A DNA stretch of 64,000 nucleotides, taken from positions 43,741-107,740 of the forward strand of contig NZ_BAAALH010000003.1 of NCBI RefSeq assembly GCF_039528175.1. The letters run 5' to 3'. A program made the position numbers and the translations under genes. A model generated the notes under the pieces. The model saw nothing but the letters and a program-made list of their open reading frames with translations. It did not search any database and had not been told where the DNA came from. This DNA comes from Citricoccus alkalitolerans. Lineage in GTDB: Bacteria; Actinomycetota; Actinomycetes; Actinomycetales; Micrococcaceae. This document shows positions 1 through 7,917 of the stretch, one piece after another (positions within the stretch are counted from its first letter, which is position 1; the number at the start of each line of letters is the position of its first letter).

Positions 1-191
1 TGAAGGTAGTGGGCGCCAGCTTCCTCCAGGTTCATCGGTTCCGACTCTGACTCGGGCGACGGCGCGTTTTCGCTGGTTACCGCGGCCCCGGACGTTGAAG
101 TGGCAGCCACTGTAGGTGTCCCCGCTTCACCCGATCCGCATCCTGTGACCACCAGCAGGAGCCCCAGCGTGCAGGCAAGTTTCCTCTCCAT
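1..191 (-). CDS. Putative lipoprotein, N-terminal part only
   Basis: The frame runs off the left edge, so only the first 63 codons are visible. The product starts with MERK, continues with a hydrophobic stretch and reaches a lipobox VTGC with the predicted lipidated Cys at residue 18. A Ser/Thr/Pro/Glu-rich linker follows, as is usual between the lipid anchor and a folded extracytoplasmic domain. A purine-rich ribosome site (GGGGGAA) lies just upstream of the ATG. The mature domain is outside the window, so the role cannot be named. Confidence 0.75.
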   Translation of the reverse strand, partial: MERKLACTLGLLLVVTGCGSGEAGTPTVAATSTSGAAVTSENAPSPESESEPMNLEEAGAHYL

Positions 192-283
192 ACTTCCCCC
201 AACGAGTGAGTGTGACGTGGGATCTCATCGTATCTATCCAAGTCACACGCATGATCATGGTGGACAGGGGCCAGATTGAGATA

Positions 284-343
284 TGGCGTTCGTGCAGCCG
301 ACTCCTGACATCCGTGCCGTCGACCTCTGAAACTGACACCAGA
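284..343. repeat. Diverged copy of the 89-bp IS-end-like repeat
   Basis: This stretch shares the core GCCGACTCCTGACATCCGTG with the better-conserved copies at 1791-1879 and 9153-9241, in the same orientation. It is shorter and less similar. It is probably an older remnant of the same element. Confidence 0.5.
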
Positions 344-379
344 TGACTACTGCCGCTCCATCGATACTCTTCATAACTA

Positions 380-430
380 GCACGCATAAGAGCATTGAAT
401 GCGTGCATGGTATAGTTTATGCAGGCATTA
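380..430 (+). promoter_or_regulatory. Promoter with two ATGC-N2-GCAT palindromes
   Basis: A -10-like TATAGT lies at 411-416. On either side are two 10-bp palindromes, ATGCGTGCAT (399-408) and ATGCAGGCAT (419-428), with centres 20 bp apart. An additional inverted repeat, GCACGCAT (380-387) with ATGCGTGC (399-406), overlaps the first. The layout is what a dimeric repressor operator around a promoter would look like. The controlled gene is the P63C gene at 456. Confidence 0.5.
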
Positions 431-455
431 TTCGCAACAAGGATGGAGCGCACAT

Positions 456-1472
456 ATGACCGATCCGAGCGGCCGCGCCAAAGGCGGCGTGGCACGGGCT
501 TCCAAGATGACCCCCGCACAGCGGAAGGAGTCGGCACAGAAAGCTGCAGCCGCCCGTTGGGCCACGCCCGAACCCAAGCGGGCCATCTCTGGTTCTGCCG
601 ACCGTCCACTGATGATCGGCGACGCCGCGATCGAGTGCTATGTTCTCGACGACGGGACGCGTGTGATCACACAGGGAGCAATGCTGACCGCACTCGGCCG
701 CAGTCGGCGAGTGAACACTAAGCCGGGCGACGATATTACCTTGCCGCCGATTCTCCGAGCTCAGGCGCTTCGCCCCTTCATCTCGGACGAACTCATCGAA
801 GATGCCCGCCCGATCAGCTTCGTCACCCCCTCCGGTGTTCGAGCCAACGGATACCGAGCCGACGTGCTACCTCAGGTGTGCGAAGCATGGCTCTCGGCTC
901 GCAGCGCTGACACACTTCTCAAGAGTCAGCACCCGATCGCTACCGCCGCCGAGATTATTGTTCGTGGGCTTGCTCGCGTCGGCATCATCGCACTCATTGA
1001 CGAGGCCACTGGATATCAGGACGTCCGCGCCCGCGATGCGCTGGCCAAGATCCTAGAGGCGTACGTCGCTGACGAGTTGCAGCCATGGGTGAAGACGTTC
1101 GACGTTGACTTCTACAAGGAGATGTTTCGCCTCCGGGAACTGCGGTTCGACCCGTCTTCTCTGAAGAAGCCTAGTTACTTCGGCCACTTGACGAACGACG
1201 TCGTGTATAGGCGCGTTGCCCCTGGTGTGTTCGATGAAATCAAGGCGGAGCGAGCGAAGGACGAGAAGAAGCGCAAGGCAAAGTTCCATCAGCAGCTCAC
1301 GACCGAGGTTGGTCACCCCAAGCTCCGCGAGCACATCGCTTCGGTCACGACGATCATGAAGCTCAGCGACGACTGGACGGACTTTAAGGCGAAGCTTGAC
1401 CGAGTGCACCCCATCATCGACCCCAATCAGCCTCAGCTGTGGGAGGACGAGATCCTCGAGTCGGCGCACTGA
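456..1472 (+). CDS. P63C domain-containing protein
   Basis: A 338-residue protein. The ATG at 456 is chosen because GGATGGAG lies 8 bases upstream; an upstream in-frame ATG at 399 would sit inside the promoter. The region of about residues 185-275 (GYQDVRARDAL, then ELQPWVKTF and FYKEMFRLR) matches the P63C domain, a family of unknown biochemical role. The first 45 residues are basic and Ala-rich, and a highly charged helix (residues 263-281) follows the domain. No catalytic motif is evident. Its own promoter with paired palindromes suggests tight regulation. It stands alone, between a lipoprotein on the opposite strand and a repeat-bearing spacer. Confidence 0.8.
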   Translation: MTDPSGRAKGGVARASKMTPAQRKESAQKAAAARWATPEPKRAISGSADRPLMIGDAAIECYVLDDGTRVITQGAMLTALGRSRRVNTKPGDDITLPPILRAQALRPFISDELIEDARPISFVTPSGVRANGYRADVLPQVCEAWLSARSADTLLKSQHPIATAAEIIVRGLARVGIIALIDEATGYQDVRARDALAKILEAYVADELQPWVKTFDVDFYKEMFRLRELRFDPSSLKKPSYFGHLTNDVVYRRVAPGVFDEIKAERAKDEKKRKAKFHQQLTTEVGHPKLREHIASVTTIMKLSDDWTDFKAKLDRVHPIIDPNQPQLWEDEILESAH

Positions 1473-2205
1473 CGATGAAAGCGCCCATCCTGACGTGGTG
1501 TTAAGCAAACGCGGGAGGCCCCGTCGGCGCTGCCTTGGGGGGCGCTTCCATACGGCCTGCCACGGCCCGAAGTGCGCCGGGGCATCCCGTCAGAAAAAAC
1601 CGGACCGGTACCTGTAGATGATGCCCTGCTAGGGGGTGCCGAATCCGGCGTCGGAGGGGAACTTTTGGCCATCGGCGCCGGTACCCGTGAACCAGTGTTG
1701 CCGCGACGCAACTGGCCTATGGAACGCTCTCGGCCTAATGCACGAGGCAGGTTCCAGCACGTCTCACCAAACAATCCCTTTGCGAACAGCGTTGGTGATT
1801 AAGGCCCGGCGTCAGTGCACCCGACTCCTGGCATTCGTGCCGCCGACTCTTGAAATGACACCCCGTCCGTAAACGACCGATTCTGACCCGGTGGCTTTTG
1901 ATGCTCAGACGCTGCTTCGTGCGCCGCCTCGCAAGCCAAGTACGAAAGTTCAAGCTTCTCCGTGAAGCCTCCGGCGGATTCTGACCCCTATCGCAGCGTC
2001 TCCGCATGTGGCCCCAAACTCTGCCGCGGCTTGTCGGCCACGGCACGTCCGGATCGGCCGCCGGCAGGATCCACGGCTATGGTGATGGGACACGGTTGAG
2101 CCAACAGCCGCAGGTAATCTGACAGCAGCCGACCGTATCGCGGGCCCCAGAACATTAGGGGACCGGTCCGGATCCTGGCTGCACCGAGGCGCTGGAGGCC
2201 CGAGC
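1473..2205. other. Non-coding spacer with an IS-end-like repeat
   Basis: No frame here looks coding: the open frames on both strands lack family resemblance and good starts. The only recognisable content is the 89-bp repeat at 1791-1879. The last ~100 bp should hold the promoter of the ANTAR gene. Confidence 0.6.
1791..1879. repeat. 89-bp IS-end-like repeat, copy 1
   Basis: This aligns without gaps to 9153-9241 with about 10 mismatches, and a weaker copy lies at 284-343. The core CCGACTCCTGGCATTCGTGC is identical in both. Read on the minus strand, the block contains TGTCA followed by a GC-rich stretch. Around the 9.2-kb copy several TGTCAC-like repeats occur, recalling the multi-repeat ends of IS21-family elements. 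That family link is inference; no transposase remains beside it. Confidence 0.65.
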
Positions 2206-2937
2206 ATGGCTATTGAAGCCAAGACAACCGTCAACGAGTATTTGTACGGAAAGATTCTGGAATTCGATGAGGTGGAAGCGTTCTTGGATGCGCTGACGCG
2301 CCTGGCGGTCCATGAGCTCTCCGACGGAGGCGAGGACGTGCTGTGCGGGATCACGCTGTTGCGTAAACGGCGCGCGGGCACCGTGGCCAGCAGCAGCGAA
2401 GAGGCGCAGGACGTAGATGAAATCCAATACGGCTACCGTGACGGCCCCTGTCTGTCCGCCTCACGAAACCAAGTGACGGTGAAGGTCTCCGACCTGCAGA
2501 ATGACGACCGGTGGCCCGACTATGCCAGGGACGTTTCACAGCGCGGCATCCGCTCGGTCCTGGCCATCCCCTTCGAGCTGGAAGCCGGGGACGGGGCGGC
2601 CTTGAACCTGTACTCTGCCGAACCAGGGAAATTCACGGACGCCAAGGTCGAGGCCGCCCAGAACTATGCCCAGCAAGCATCGCAAGCGCTAGCCCTGTCC
2701 CTGCGCCTGGCCAAGCACCGCGAGGCCGAAGCCGACGTGCTCGAAGCAATGAAATCTCGCACCACGATCGATCTTGCCGTGGGCATCATCATGGGCAAGA
2801 ACGGCTGCAGCCAGGAAGACGCGGTCCGCATCCTCAAGTCAGCTTCGACGAGCCGCAACATCAAGCTCCGCGAAATCGCGGCCGGCGTCGTCGCATCTAC
2901 TGGAACTGAACCTCCCGGCACACACTTCGACCGCTAA
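2206..2937 (+). CDS. GAF-ANTAR transcription antitermination regulator
   Basis: A 243-residue two-domain protein. Residues of about 20-160 form a GAF sensor domain (the segment YGYRDGPCLSASRNQ is typical of GAF-ANTAR proteins). Residues of about 178-232 form an ANTAR domain, with the pattern RTTIDLAVGIIMGKNGCSQ followed by the amphipathic AVRILK helix. ANTAR domains bind tandem hairpins in nascent RNA and prevent termination; the GAF domain probably senses a ligand or redox state. GGAGG lies about 12 bases before the ATG. A strong bidirectional hairpin follows at 3124-3165. A second protein of the same architecture is at 9286-10050. The RNA targets are not identifiable here. Confidence 0.88.
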   Translation: MAIEAKTTVNEYLYGKILEFDEVEAFLDALTRLAVHELSDGGEDVLCGITLLRKRRAGTVASSSEEAQDVDEIQYGYRDGPCLSASRNQVTVKVSDLQNDDRWPDYARDVSQRGIRSVLAIPFELEAGDGAALNLYSAEPGKFTDAKVEAAQNYAQQASQALALSLRLAKHREAEADVLEAMKSRTTIDLAVGIIMGKNGCSQEDAVRILKSASTSRNIKLREIAAGVVASTGTEPPGTHFDR

Positions 2938-3123
2938 ACAACCTGACGGTGTGCCACCACTCCTACGCCGTCAGCGCCACGCGGCCCCAGTTTCCAACCA
3001 GAATCGGGGCGAGGACGACGGGGTCCGGGGTCGGGGGCGTGTCCTTGCGGGGACCTCGGTGAATCGGGCTCGTGCTGCCAAGGGGCAAGGGCCGGACGCG
3101 CTCGTGGCCGGCCCGGTTGAATC

Positions 3124-3165
3124 AGCCACAGGCCCCTGCCGGTTCTCCGGCAGGGGCCTGTGGCT
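3124..3165. terminator. Bidirectional hairpin terminator
   Basis: A perfect 19-bp stem (3124-3142 with 3147-3165) closes a TTCT loop. It lies between the 3' ends of two convergent genes (ANTAR regulator and CBS protein). No long T-run follows, as is common in high-GC actinobacteria. It can serve both genes. Confidence 0.8.
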
Positions 3166-3187
3166 GGCTTCAGGGGAGGCCGTGGAG

Positions 3188-3604
3188 TCAGTCCTGGGAG
3201 ATGACTTCCAGCAACTCACCGACGCGGTCGTCGGGCCAATTGCGGGCGACGTCGGCCTGGCTGAGCATGCCGACCAGGTCGTGGCCGTCGATGACCGGTA
3301 GGCGGCGGACCTGGTGTTCCTTCATGGTCTGAATGGCTTCCTCGATGCTGTCGTCGGCGCCGATGGTCACCGGCTTGCCTTGGGCGAACTCGCCGGCCGT
3401 GGTTTGACGTGGGTCGCCGCCGGCAGCCAGGCACTTGATCACGATGTCCCGGTCTGTGACGACGCCTTTGAGACGGTTGTCCTCCCCGCAGATGGGCAGT
3501 TGACCCACATCGAGGTCCTTCATCTTGCGGGCGGCCTCTTCCAGGGTCTCGTTCTCGCCGATGCACTCAGCTCCGGCAGTCATGACTTCGCGTGCGGTTT
3601 TCAT
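3188..3604 (-). CDS. Tandem CBS domain protein, Hrp1-like
   Basis: A 138-residue protein made almost wholly of two CBS motifs (about 7-60 and 73-130). Its features, MKTAREVMTAGAECIGENE at the start, LPICGEDNRLKGVVTDRDI in the first repeat and HQVRRLPVIDGHDLVG in the second, closely follow the mycobacterial hypoxic response protein Hrp1. CBS pairs usually bind adenine nucleotides or related ligands and regulate partners. The gene is convergent with the ANTAR gene and 43 bp downstream of DUF4383 on the same strand, so the two may be cotranscribed. A decayed copy of part of this gene lies near 34.0 kb. Confidence 0.88.
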   Translation of the reverse strand: MKTAREVMTAGAECIGENETLEEAARKMKDLDVGQLPICGEDNRLKGVVTDRDIVIKCLAAGGDPRQTTAGEFAQGKPVTIGADDSIEEAIQTMKEHQVRRLPVIDGHDLVGMLSQADVARNWPDDRVGELLEVISQD

Positions 3605-3647
3605 GGTGCTCCTCTCCGCAGGGGATGGTGTGGATGGTGGTGGGGGA

Positions 3648-4148
3648 TCAGTACTTGGGTGAGGCCGCGGTCAACTCCGTGGTGTGCTTCCTCCGAGGCA
3701 GGAAGGACAGAGCGACCATGGTCACGCCAAGCCCAAGGTGTAGCCAGTTGTCGGCGGTGTTGAATGGCACGAAGTTCGCCGGGGAGTCGTGTCCGATGAA
3801 CAGGCCGTAGAGCCACAGCAAGAGATAGACGACGCCGCCCCACAGCAGGTAGTGCCGTGCCATGGTCCCTGTCCGAGCCAGTACCAGTCCGGCGATGCCG
3901 TAGAGCAGGTGGACGATGTTGTGCAGGATCGAGACCTGGAAGATGCCCATCAGCATGGCTTCGGAGTGGTGTCCGGCAAATTGCATGGTCTCGTAGTTGG
4001 TGGTCAAGCCCGGGATGAACCCGGCGATGCCGACCAACAAGAAGACGACACCGTAGATCATCGCCACGATCTGAACCGGGCTACGACCCGGGGCGTCACG
4101 TTCGGCGGTGGTGCGATGTGTGGGGGGCCGGTCAGGGGTGGTGCTCAT
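3648..4148 (-). CDS. DUF4383 membrane protein
   Basis: A 166-residue protein with a polar Pro/Thr-rich N-terminus and about four hydrophobic segments (near residues 28-47, 68-90, 98-118 and 134-150). The sequence VQIVAMIYGVVFLLVGIAGF and the central HNIVHLLYGIAGL are characteristic of DUF4383, an actinobacterial integral membrane family of unknown function. It is upstream of the Hrp1-like CBS gene on the same strand and divergent from the DUF4193 gene. A short basic tail with Arg-Arg-Lys faces the cytoplasm if the usual topology holds. Confidence 0.82.
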   Translation of the reverse strand: MSTTPDRPPTHRTTAERDAPGRSPVQIVAMIYGVVFLLVGIAGFIPGLTTNYETMQFAGHHSEAMLMGIFQVSILHNIVHLLYGIAGLVLARTGTMARHYLLWGGVVYLLLWLYGLFIGHDSPANFVPFNTADNWLHLGLGVTMVALSFLPRRKHTTELTAASPKY

Positions 4149-4258
4149 GGTCTGTCCTTCCGAGAGATGACGTCTGGCAGGTAATCAGCCATAGTCCGAT
4201 CATGTCCCGGCGTTCGCACCGCCGTGAAGACCCGAGACACCCGGAATCGGTGAGCTGT

Positions 4259-4322
4259 CCGATGGTCATGGCGTGGAATACGAGGAGCGGCCCGCGTGTT
4301 GTCTGCAGTCCATGACCATCGG
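4259..4322. promoter_or_regulatory. 13-bp perfect inverted repeat between divergent genes
   Basis: CCGATGGTCATGG (4259-4271) and CCATGACCATCGG (4310-4322) are exact inverse copies separated by 38 bases. They sit in the spacer between the divergent DUF4383 and DUF4193 genes, 46 bp before the DUF4193 start. They could be a looping operator or a leader hairpin in the DUF4193 mRNA. Confidence 0.5.
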
Positions 4323-4367
4323 CCGGGCGACTGGCCTCATCCCGCCGCGGAGGCTGATCAGACTTCC

Positions 4368-4667
4368 ATGTCCACCGATTTCGATACTCCACGCAAGAAC
4401 GACGATGAGTTCTCCGAGGAATCCATTGAGGCGCTCAAATCCCATCGTGCCGACACCCAGTCCGCCGTGGTGGACGAGGATGAGACCGCCGCCGCGGAGG
4501 GATTCGAACTTCCCGGTGCCGACCTCTCCGGGGAGGAGTTGATGGTCCGGGTGCTTCCTGCCCAGGTCGACGAGTTCACCTGTGCCTCCTGCTTCCTGGT
4601 CCGTCACCGGTCCCAGGTCGCGAAGGAGAAAGACGGTCTGCTGTACTGCACCGATTGCGAAGACTGA
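4368..4667 (+). CDS. DUF4193 zinc-ribbon protein
   Basis: A 99-residue acidic protein. The start at 4368 gives the conserved opening MSTDFDTPRKNDDEFSEESI. The conserved GFELPGADLSGEELMVRVLP follows. The C-terminus has a four-cysteine zinc ribbon (CASC at about 73-76 and CTDC near the end). DUF4193 is nearly universal in actinobacteria and its function is unknown. The family length (about 100 residues) matches. It probably has its own promoter in the spacer that carries the inverted repeat. Confidence 0.9.
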   Translation: MSTDFDTPRKNDDEFSEESIEALKSHRADTQSAVVDEDETAAAEGFELPGADLSGEELMVRVLPAQVDEFTCASCFLVRHRSQVAKEKDGLLYCTDCED

Positions 4668-4991
4668 ATCCAGGCCGCCGGCTGAGTCGGGGCTCGGATG
4701 GCGGGCCCGAAGTCCCGTCTAACCGAACACAAGGACCGGTCCACGTGCCGATCTGTATCCTCCCGGGGCCGTGGTGGCACTCGGTGCCCTAGACGAGCTG
4801 GGGGCAAGCCTGGCAATCGCGTGTGGACGTCCTTGTCGCGCCATCTGCCGATGAGGCAAGGTGAGCGGTAGCGTGCCCGACACAGCCGGACGCGCCCGGC
4901 TTTGCCCCGATGCAAAAACGCAAGGGGCACCCGGCCCACGACTGGCCGCTGGCTCCGACTCGAGGAGCCTCGAACCAAGGAGATACCTGTC
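4668..4991. other. Spacer upstream of the hemerythrin gene
   Basis: No supported gene. The spacer ends with the ribosome site AAGGAG (4977-4982) of the hemerythrin gene. No clear promoter hexamers were recognised. Confidence 0.5.
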
Positions 4992-5567
4992 ATGACTGAA
5001 AACACCATCGATGGACAGCAATCCGATGCCGTGGACATCCTCACAGCCGACCACCGCGCCATGCTTGAGCTGCTGGGCCAGATTGAAAGCACTGCAGACG
5101 CCGACGAGCGACGCGACCTGGCAGACACCGTGATCGCCGAGGTGATGCGCCATGCTGTGGCCGAGGAGATGTTCGTCTACCCGGCTATGGAGAAGCACCT
5201 CCCGAACGGTGCCGAAGAAGTCGAGCACGATAAGAAGGAGCATGACGAGCTTGTCCAGGTGATGAAGCGGATCGAGGACATCAATGCCTCCGACCCCGAG
5301 TTCATGGATTGCGTCCGGGAAATGGAGAGCCAGTTGCGCCACCATATCGACGACGAGGAATCTGACCAGTTCCCCCAGCTTCGGGCGAGCATCCCGGCCG
5401 ATGAGCTCGTCGAGATTGGACAGAAGGTCGAGAACGCCAAGAAGATCGCTCCCACGCGGCCGCATCCCAATGCGCCCCACTCGGAACTGTTCCACAAGAC
5501 CATCGGTCCCGGGGTGGGCATGGTTGACCGGCTCCGGGACAAGCTCACCGGCCGGAAAACCGACTAA
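4992..5567 (+). CDS. Hemerythrin domain-containing protein
   Basis: A 191-residue protein. The start follows AAGGAG by 9 bases and gives MTENTIDGQQSDAVDILTAD. The HHE four-helix bundle spans residues of about 14-130. Its di-iron ligands appear as HRAMLELL, HAVAEEMFVYP, HDELVQ and HHIDDEESDQFP. The C-terminal 50 residues (AHPNAPHSE-like, then GMVDRLRDK) are a typical cytosolic tail of this group. Such proteins bind O2 or NO or protect against oxidative stress. A small gene starts 8 bp downstream and is probably cotranscribed. Confidence 0.9.
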   Translation: MTENTIDGQQSDAVDILTADHRAMLELLGQIESTADADERRDLADTVIAEVMRHAVAEEMFVYPAMEKHLPNGAEEVEHDKKEHDELVQVMKRIEDINASDPEFMDCVREMESQLRHHIDDEESDQFPQLRASIPADELVEIGQKVENAKKIAPTRPHPNAPHSELFHKTIGPGVGMVDRLRDKLTGRKTD

Positions 5568-5574
5568 GCGCCGT

Positions 5575-5925
5575 ATGGCGATCAACTACAACGCCTGTTT
5601 CGGCGACGCCGAGTACATGGCCAGCATCAGCGATCCGACACGGCGCGGCCTGATCGGTCCCGTCGGCTGGTTCAGTGACATCTTCATCGGCAAGGGCACC
5701 ACGGCGGACGTCGACGGGGTTGTGCGCGGTGCGGATGCCGTCCTGGACACCGTGCCGATACCGGTCTCGGAGGACTGGGAACCGGACGTCTACACGGCTG
5801 CCCTGAAGAGAGCCGGCTGGGAACCGCTGAATTCCTTGCCGGACCGTCCTGTCCGGCAATTTCCGGTCCGGAGTGCCGAAAGCGCTGCCGTCGACGACGG
5901 AGATGCCGACGTGGCATTGGCCTAG
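5575..5925 (+). CDS. Hypothetical protein, 116 residues
   Basis: The frame opens 8 bp after the hemerythrin stop, so translation may be coupled; no clear ribosome site of its own is visible. The product starts MAINYNACFGDAEYMAS and has no Cys cluster beyond one Cys at residue 8, no signal peptide and no membrane segment. Its Gly/Asp/Pro content and third-position GC look coding. I do not recognise a family. It ends 25 bp before the assembly gap, so its 3' end could be affected by sequence quality. Confidence 0.5.
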   Translation: MAINYNACFGDAEYMASISDPTRRGLIGPVGWFSDIFIGKGTTADVDGVVRGADAVLDTVPIPVSEDWEPDVYTAALKRAGWEPLNSLPDRPVRQFPVRSAESAAVDDGDADVALA

Positions 5926-5950
5926 GGCCCGCCCTCCACCAAGACCGACC

Positions 5951-5988
5951 NNNNNNNNNNNNNNNNNNNNNNNNNNNNNNNNNNNNNN
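5951..5988. other. Assembly gap (38 N)
   Basis: An unresolved run of N between the hypothetical gene and the cold-shock gene. The true distance is unknown. Confidence 0.99.
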
Positions 5989-6026
5989 TCCCCAAAGGAA
6001 GGCGGCCGGCCTGGTTCTTGATCAGA

Positions 6027-6230
6027 TCAGAGTGGGCGGACCGATGAGGCCTGCATGCCCTTGGCGCCCTGCTCGGCTTCGTACTCGACCTTTTGGTCCT
6101 CTTGGAGTTCGCGGAAGCCGCCGCCAACGATGGCGGAGAAGTGCACGAAGATGTCAGCGGAGTTATCGTCCGGGGCGATGAAGCCGAAGCCCTTCTCAGC
6201 GTTGAACCACTTGACGGTACCGGTGGCCAT
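6027..6230 (-). CDS. Cold-shock protein (CspA family)
   Basis: A 67-residue single cold-shock domain. It has the RNP-1 motif KGFGFI and the RNP-2 motif IFVHFSAI, and starts MATGTVKWFNAEKGFGF. The ATG is fixed by family length and by AAAGAGG upstream. It binds single-stranded nucleic acid as an RNA chaperone. The long spacer upstream (to about 6400) is compatible with the structured 5' leader typical of csp mRNAs. The gene ends 38 bp beyond the assembly gap. Confidence 0.95.
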   Translation of the reverse strand: MATGTVKWFNAEKGFGFIAPDDNSADIFVHFSAIVGGGFRELQEDQKVEYEAEQGAKGMQASSVRPL

Positions 6231-6808
6231 GGATGCCTCTTTCATTGACGGTCTACCTGCCGAGCCTTCGTCGAGGGCGAAGCGGCGTGTGCAAGCCTCA
6301 TCCCAGTGCGCCGGTCGGCCGTGAGGGTCCATCCGGCCCGCAATGAAGACGGACTTACTGCTACTACGACTTCTGTGTCTACCGTACGAGACAACCAATC
6401 AACGGACCAGCGCCCAGGCGCATGACAGTTCGTTCCCTTTCGGGTGCAACGGGGCAGCTAATCGTCCGAGAGCTTCACGAGTCTTGCATGGCTAGGTAAC
6501 GGTGTGGCCTGCCGGCTCAGACGACCGAGAGGACCGATGGTGAGCGCGCAGGATGACGCGGAGCGATCCATACGCCGTTCTTGGCCGATAGCCGGCTCAA
6601 GCGCTGAGCTTCCGTCTGAAATTCTGCGTGTTCGCGATCCATCAGGGCCCTCCCACTCCGATAGCTTTTCCGCTCAGGAAACTGTCACTTGGTTTCCTTA
6701 GAAGCAACCAAATATCTGACGGCCCGTGACCAGCGGGCGAAGGTTACCAAGCGCCTGGGTCGCTGTTACCTTGGGGAATTCGAGCAGCCCCCTCTGCCAG
6801 GGAGAACA
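6231..6808. other. Spacer: csp leader and divergent promoter region
   Basis: No convincing gene on either strand. The part next to the cold-shock gene probably holds its untranslated leader and promoter (a TTGATT/TAGACA pair on the minus strand near 6375-6400 is weak). The rest is upstream of the LPLPDYD-motif gene. Confidence 0.45.
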
Positions 6809-7150
6809 ATGAACGACGTACCAAACCATGACCAGCTACCCCTGCCGGACTATGACCACATCCCACTGGGGACATTGCCCACCAGGATCACCGGACTCAG
6901 CCAGGAGCAGGTGAACCAGCTACTGATCTACGAGACCGCGCATGGCAATCGACTTCCGGTGGTCCAGGTGCTGGAACGACGCCTCGATGCCTTGCGCAAC
7001 GGTGCTGAGCCGTCTGGTCCGGCCGTGCCTGATACACCCGAAGTCGGTGAGGGCCGTGCTGGTTCACCGGTCTCCCCGCAGACATCCGGCCCGAACGTCG
7101 TTCCACCCTTTCACGGCAACCCCGCCTACCCTTCGCAACCGGATAAGTAG
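6809..7150 (+). CDS. Small protein with LPLPDYD motif (DUF8129-like)
   Basis: A 113-residue protein. The ATG at 6809 is preceded by GGGAGA. The N-terminal half has LPLPDYDHIPLGTLPTRI and LSQEQVNQLLIYETAHGNR. This combination is widespread in actinobacterial short proteins that end in a disordered tail. Here the tail from residue 70 on is Pro/Gly/Ser-rich with no predicted fold. Function is unknown. It has no cotranscribed neighbour closer than 180 bp. The family name is from memory of the motif. Confidence 0.7.
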   Translation: MNDVPNHDQLPLPDYDHIPLGTLPTRITGLSQEQVNQLLIYETAHGNRLPVVQVLERRLDALRNGAEPSGPAVPDTPEVGEGRAGSPVSPQTSGPNVVPPFHGNPAYPSQPDK

Positions 7151-7329
7151 ACCCCAAAACGAACGGATTCCCAGAGCAAGCCGCGGCCGGTTCGATCGGG
7201 CAGCAGGGTCCATCAATGCGGCCGAGGACACCAGAGCTCACAGGGGATTCCACGACCGAAACGGTCTGCGGAAAGCAACCATGAGACCCCTCGGCCTGCG
7301 GACGCAAGGCCATGGATGGAGAGGTAGAC

Positions 7330-7755
7330 ATGATCGACGGGGTGCCCTTGATCAGTAGCCTCGCCGAGCTGGAGGCCTTGCTTGAGCAGGATGCCAATCT
7401 CTACGTACGGTACTCCGAGGGTTACGACGCGGACCGCAACGGTGGCAGCCTCGACACCGAAAGCGGCCTGGAGTTGCCTGGTCTATCGGTCAACCCGCTC
7501 CACCCGGAACCATGGTGGACGCGTCCGGCGGCCGACTGGCTGGCCCGGCAACTGTGTCAGTACAAGCAACTGCAGGACAAAAACCCTGACCGGTTCGCCT
7601 GGGTGCTGCGCGGCCAGTGTGTCGGACGCGGCCCAGACTGTGAGCCCCTGATGGTCCACGTGGTACCGGTCGCCCGGCTGGCACAGCCCCTGCTGGCCGA
7701 AGCAGAACGCGTCTATCACCAGCGCTTCGACGTCGGCCAGGGCCCGGAGGACTGA
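7330..7755 (+). CDS. DUF6098-like hypothetical protein
   Basis: A 141-residue soluble protein. The start at 7330 has GGAGAGG about 6 bases upstream. Features: MIDGVPLISSLAELEALL, LYVRYSEGYDADRNG, LPGLSVNPLHPEPWW and FAWVLRGQCVGRGPDCEP. This pattern is a conserved actinobacterial family of unknown role (DUF6098 as I recall it). It lacks a signal peptide and membrane segments. Two Cys in CVGRGPDC could bind metal or form a disulfide, but this is not established. The gene is alone on its strand. Confidence 0.7.
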   Translation: MIDGVPLISSLAELEALLEQDANLYVRYSEGYDADRNGGSLDTESGLELPGLSVNPLHPEPWWTRPAADWLARQLCQYKQLQDKNPDRFAWVLRGQCVGRGPDCEPLMVHVVPVARLAQPLLAEAERVYHQRFDVGQGPED

Positions 7756-7917
7756 CCCACCGCGGCTCACGCCGGAGACAACGAATTCAGTTCTGACACC
7801 GTTACTTTCGTGCCGACGCATTCGTTCGCCCAGTCGGAGTCGTTCCGCGGGCCGTATCGCGCCAGCTCGGCACGTCCCTCTCCCGGCCTACGCTGTGCGG
7901 ATTCGCCCCTGGCTGGA
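7756..7917. other. Short spacer with IS-like sequence
   Basis: Near 7790-7830 the minus strand reads CGGCACGAAAGTAACGGTGT, similar in style to the IS-end-like repeats at 1.8 and 9.2 kb. No gene is visible. Confidence 0.35.

Noticed and set aside
127..609. Minus-strand open frame over the lipoprotein and P63C starts
   Set aside because: Arg/Trp-rich shadow overlapping two better-supported genes and their promoters; no family resemblance.
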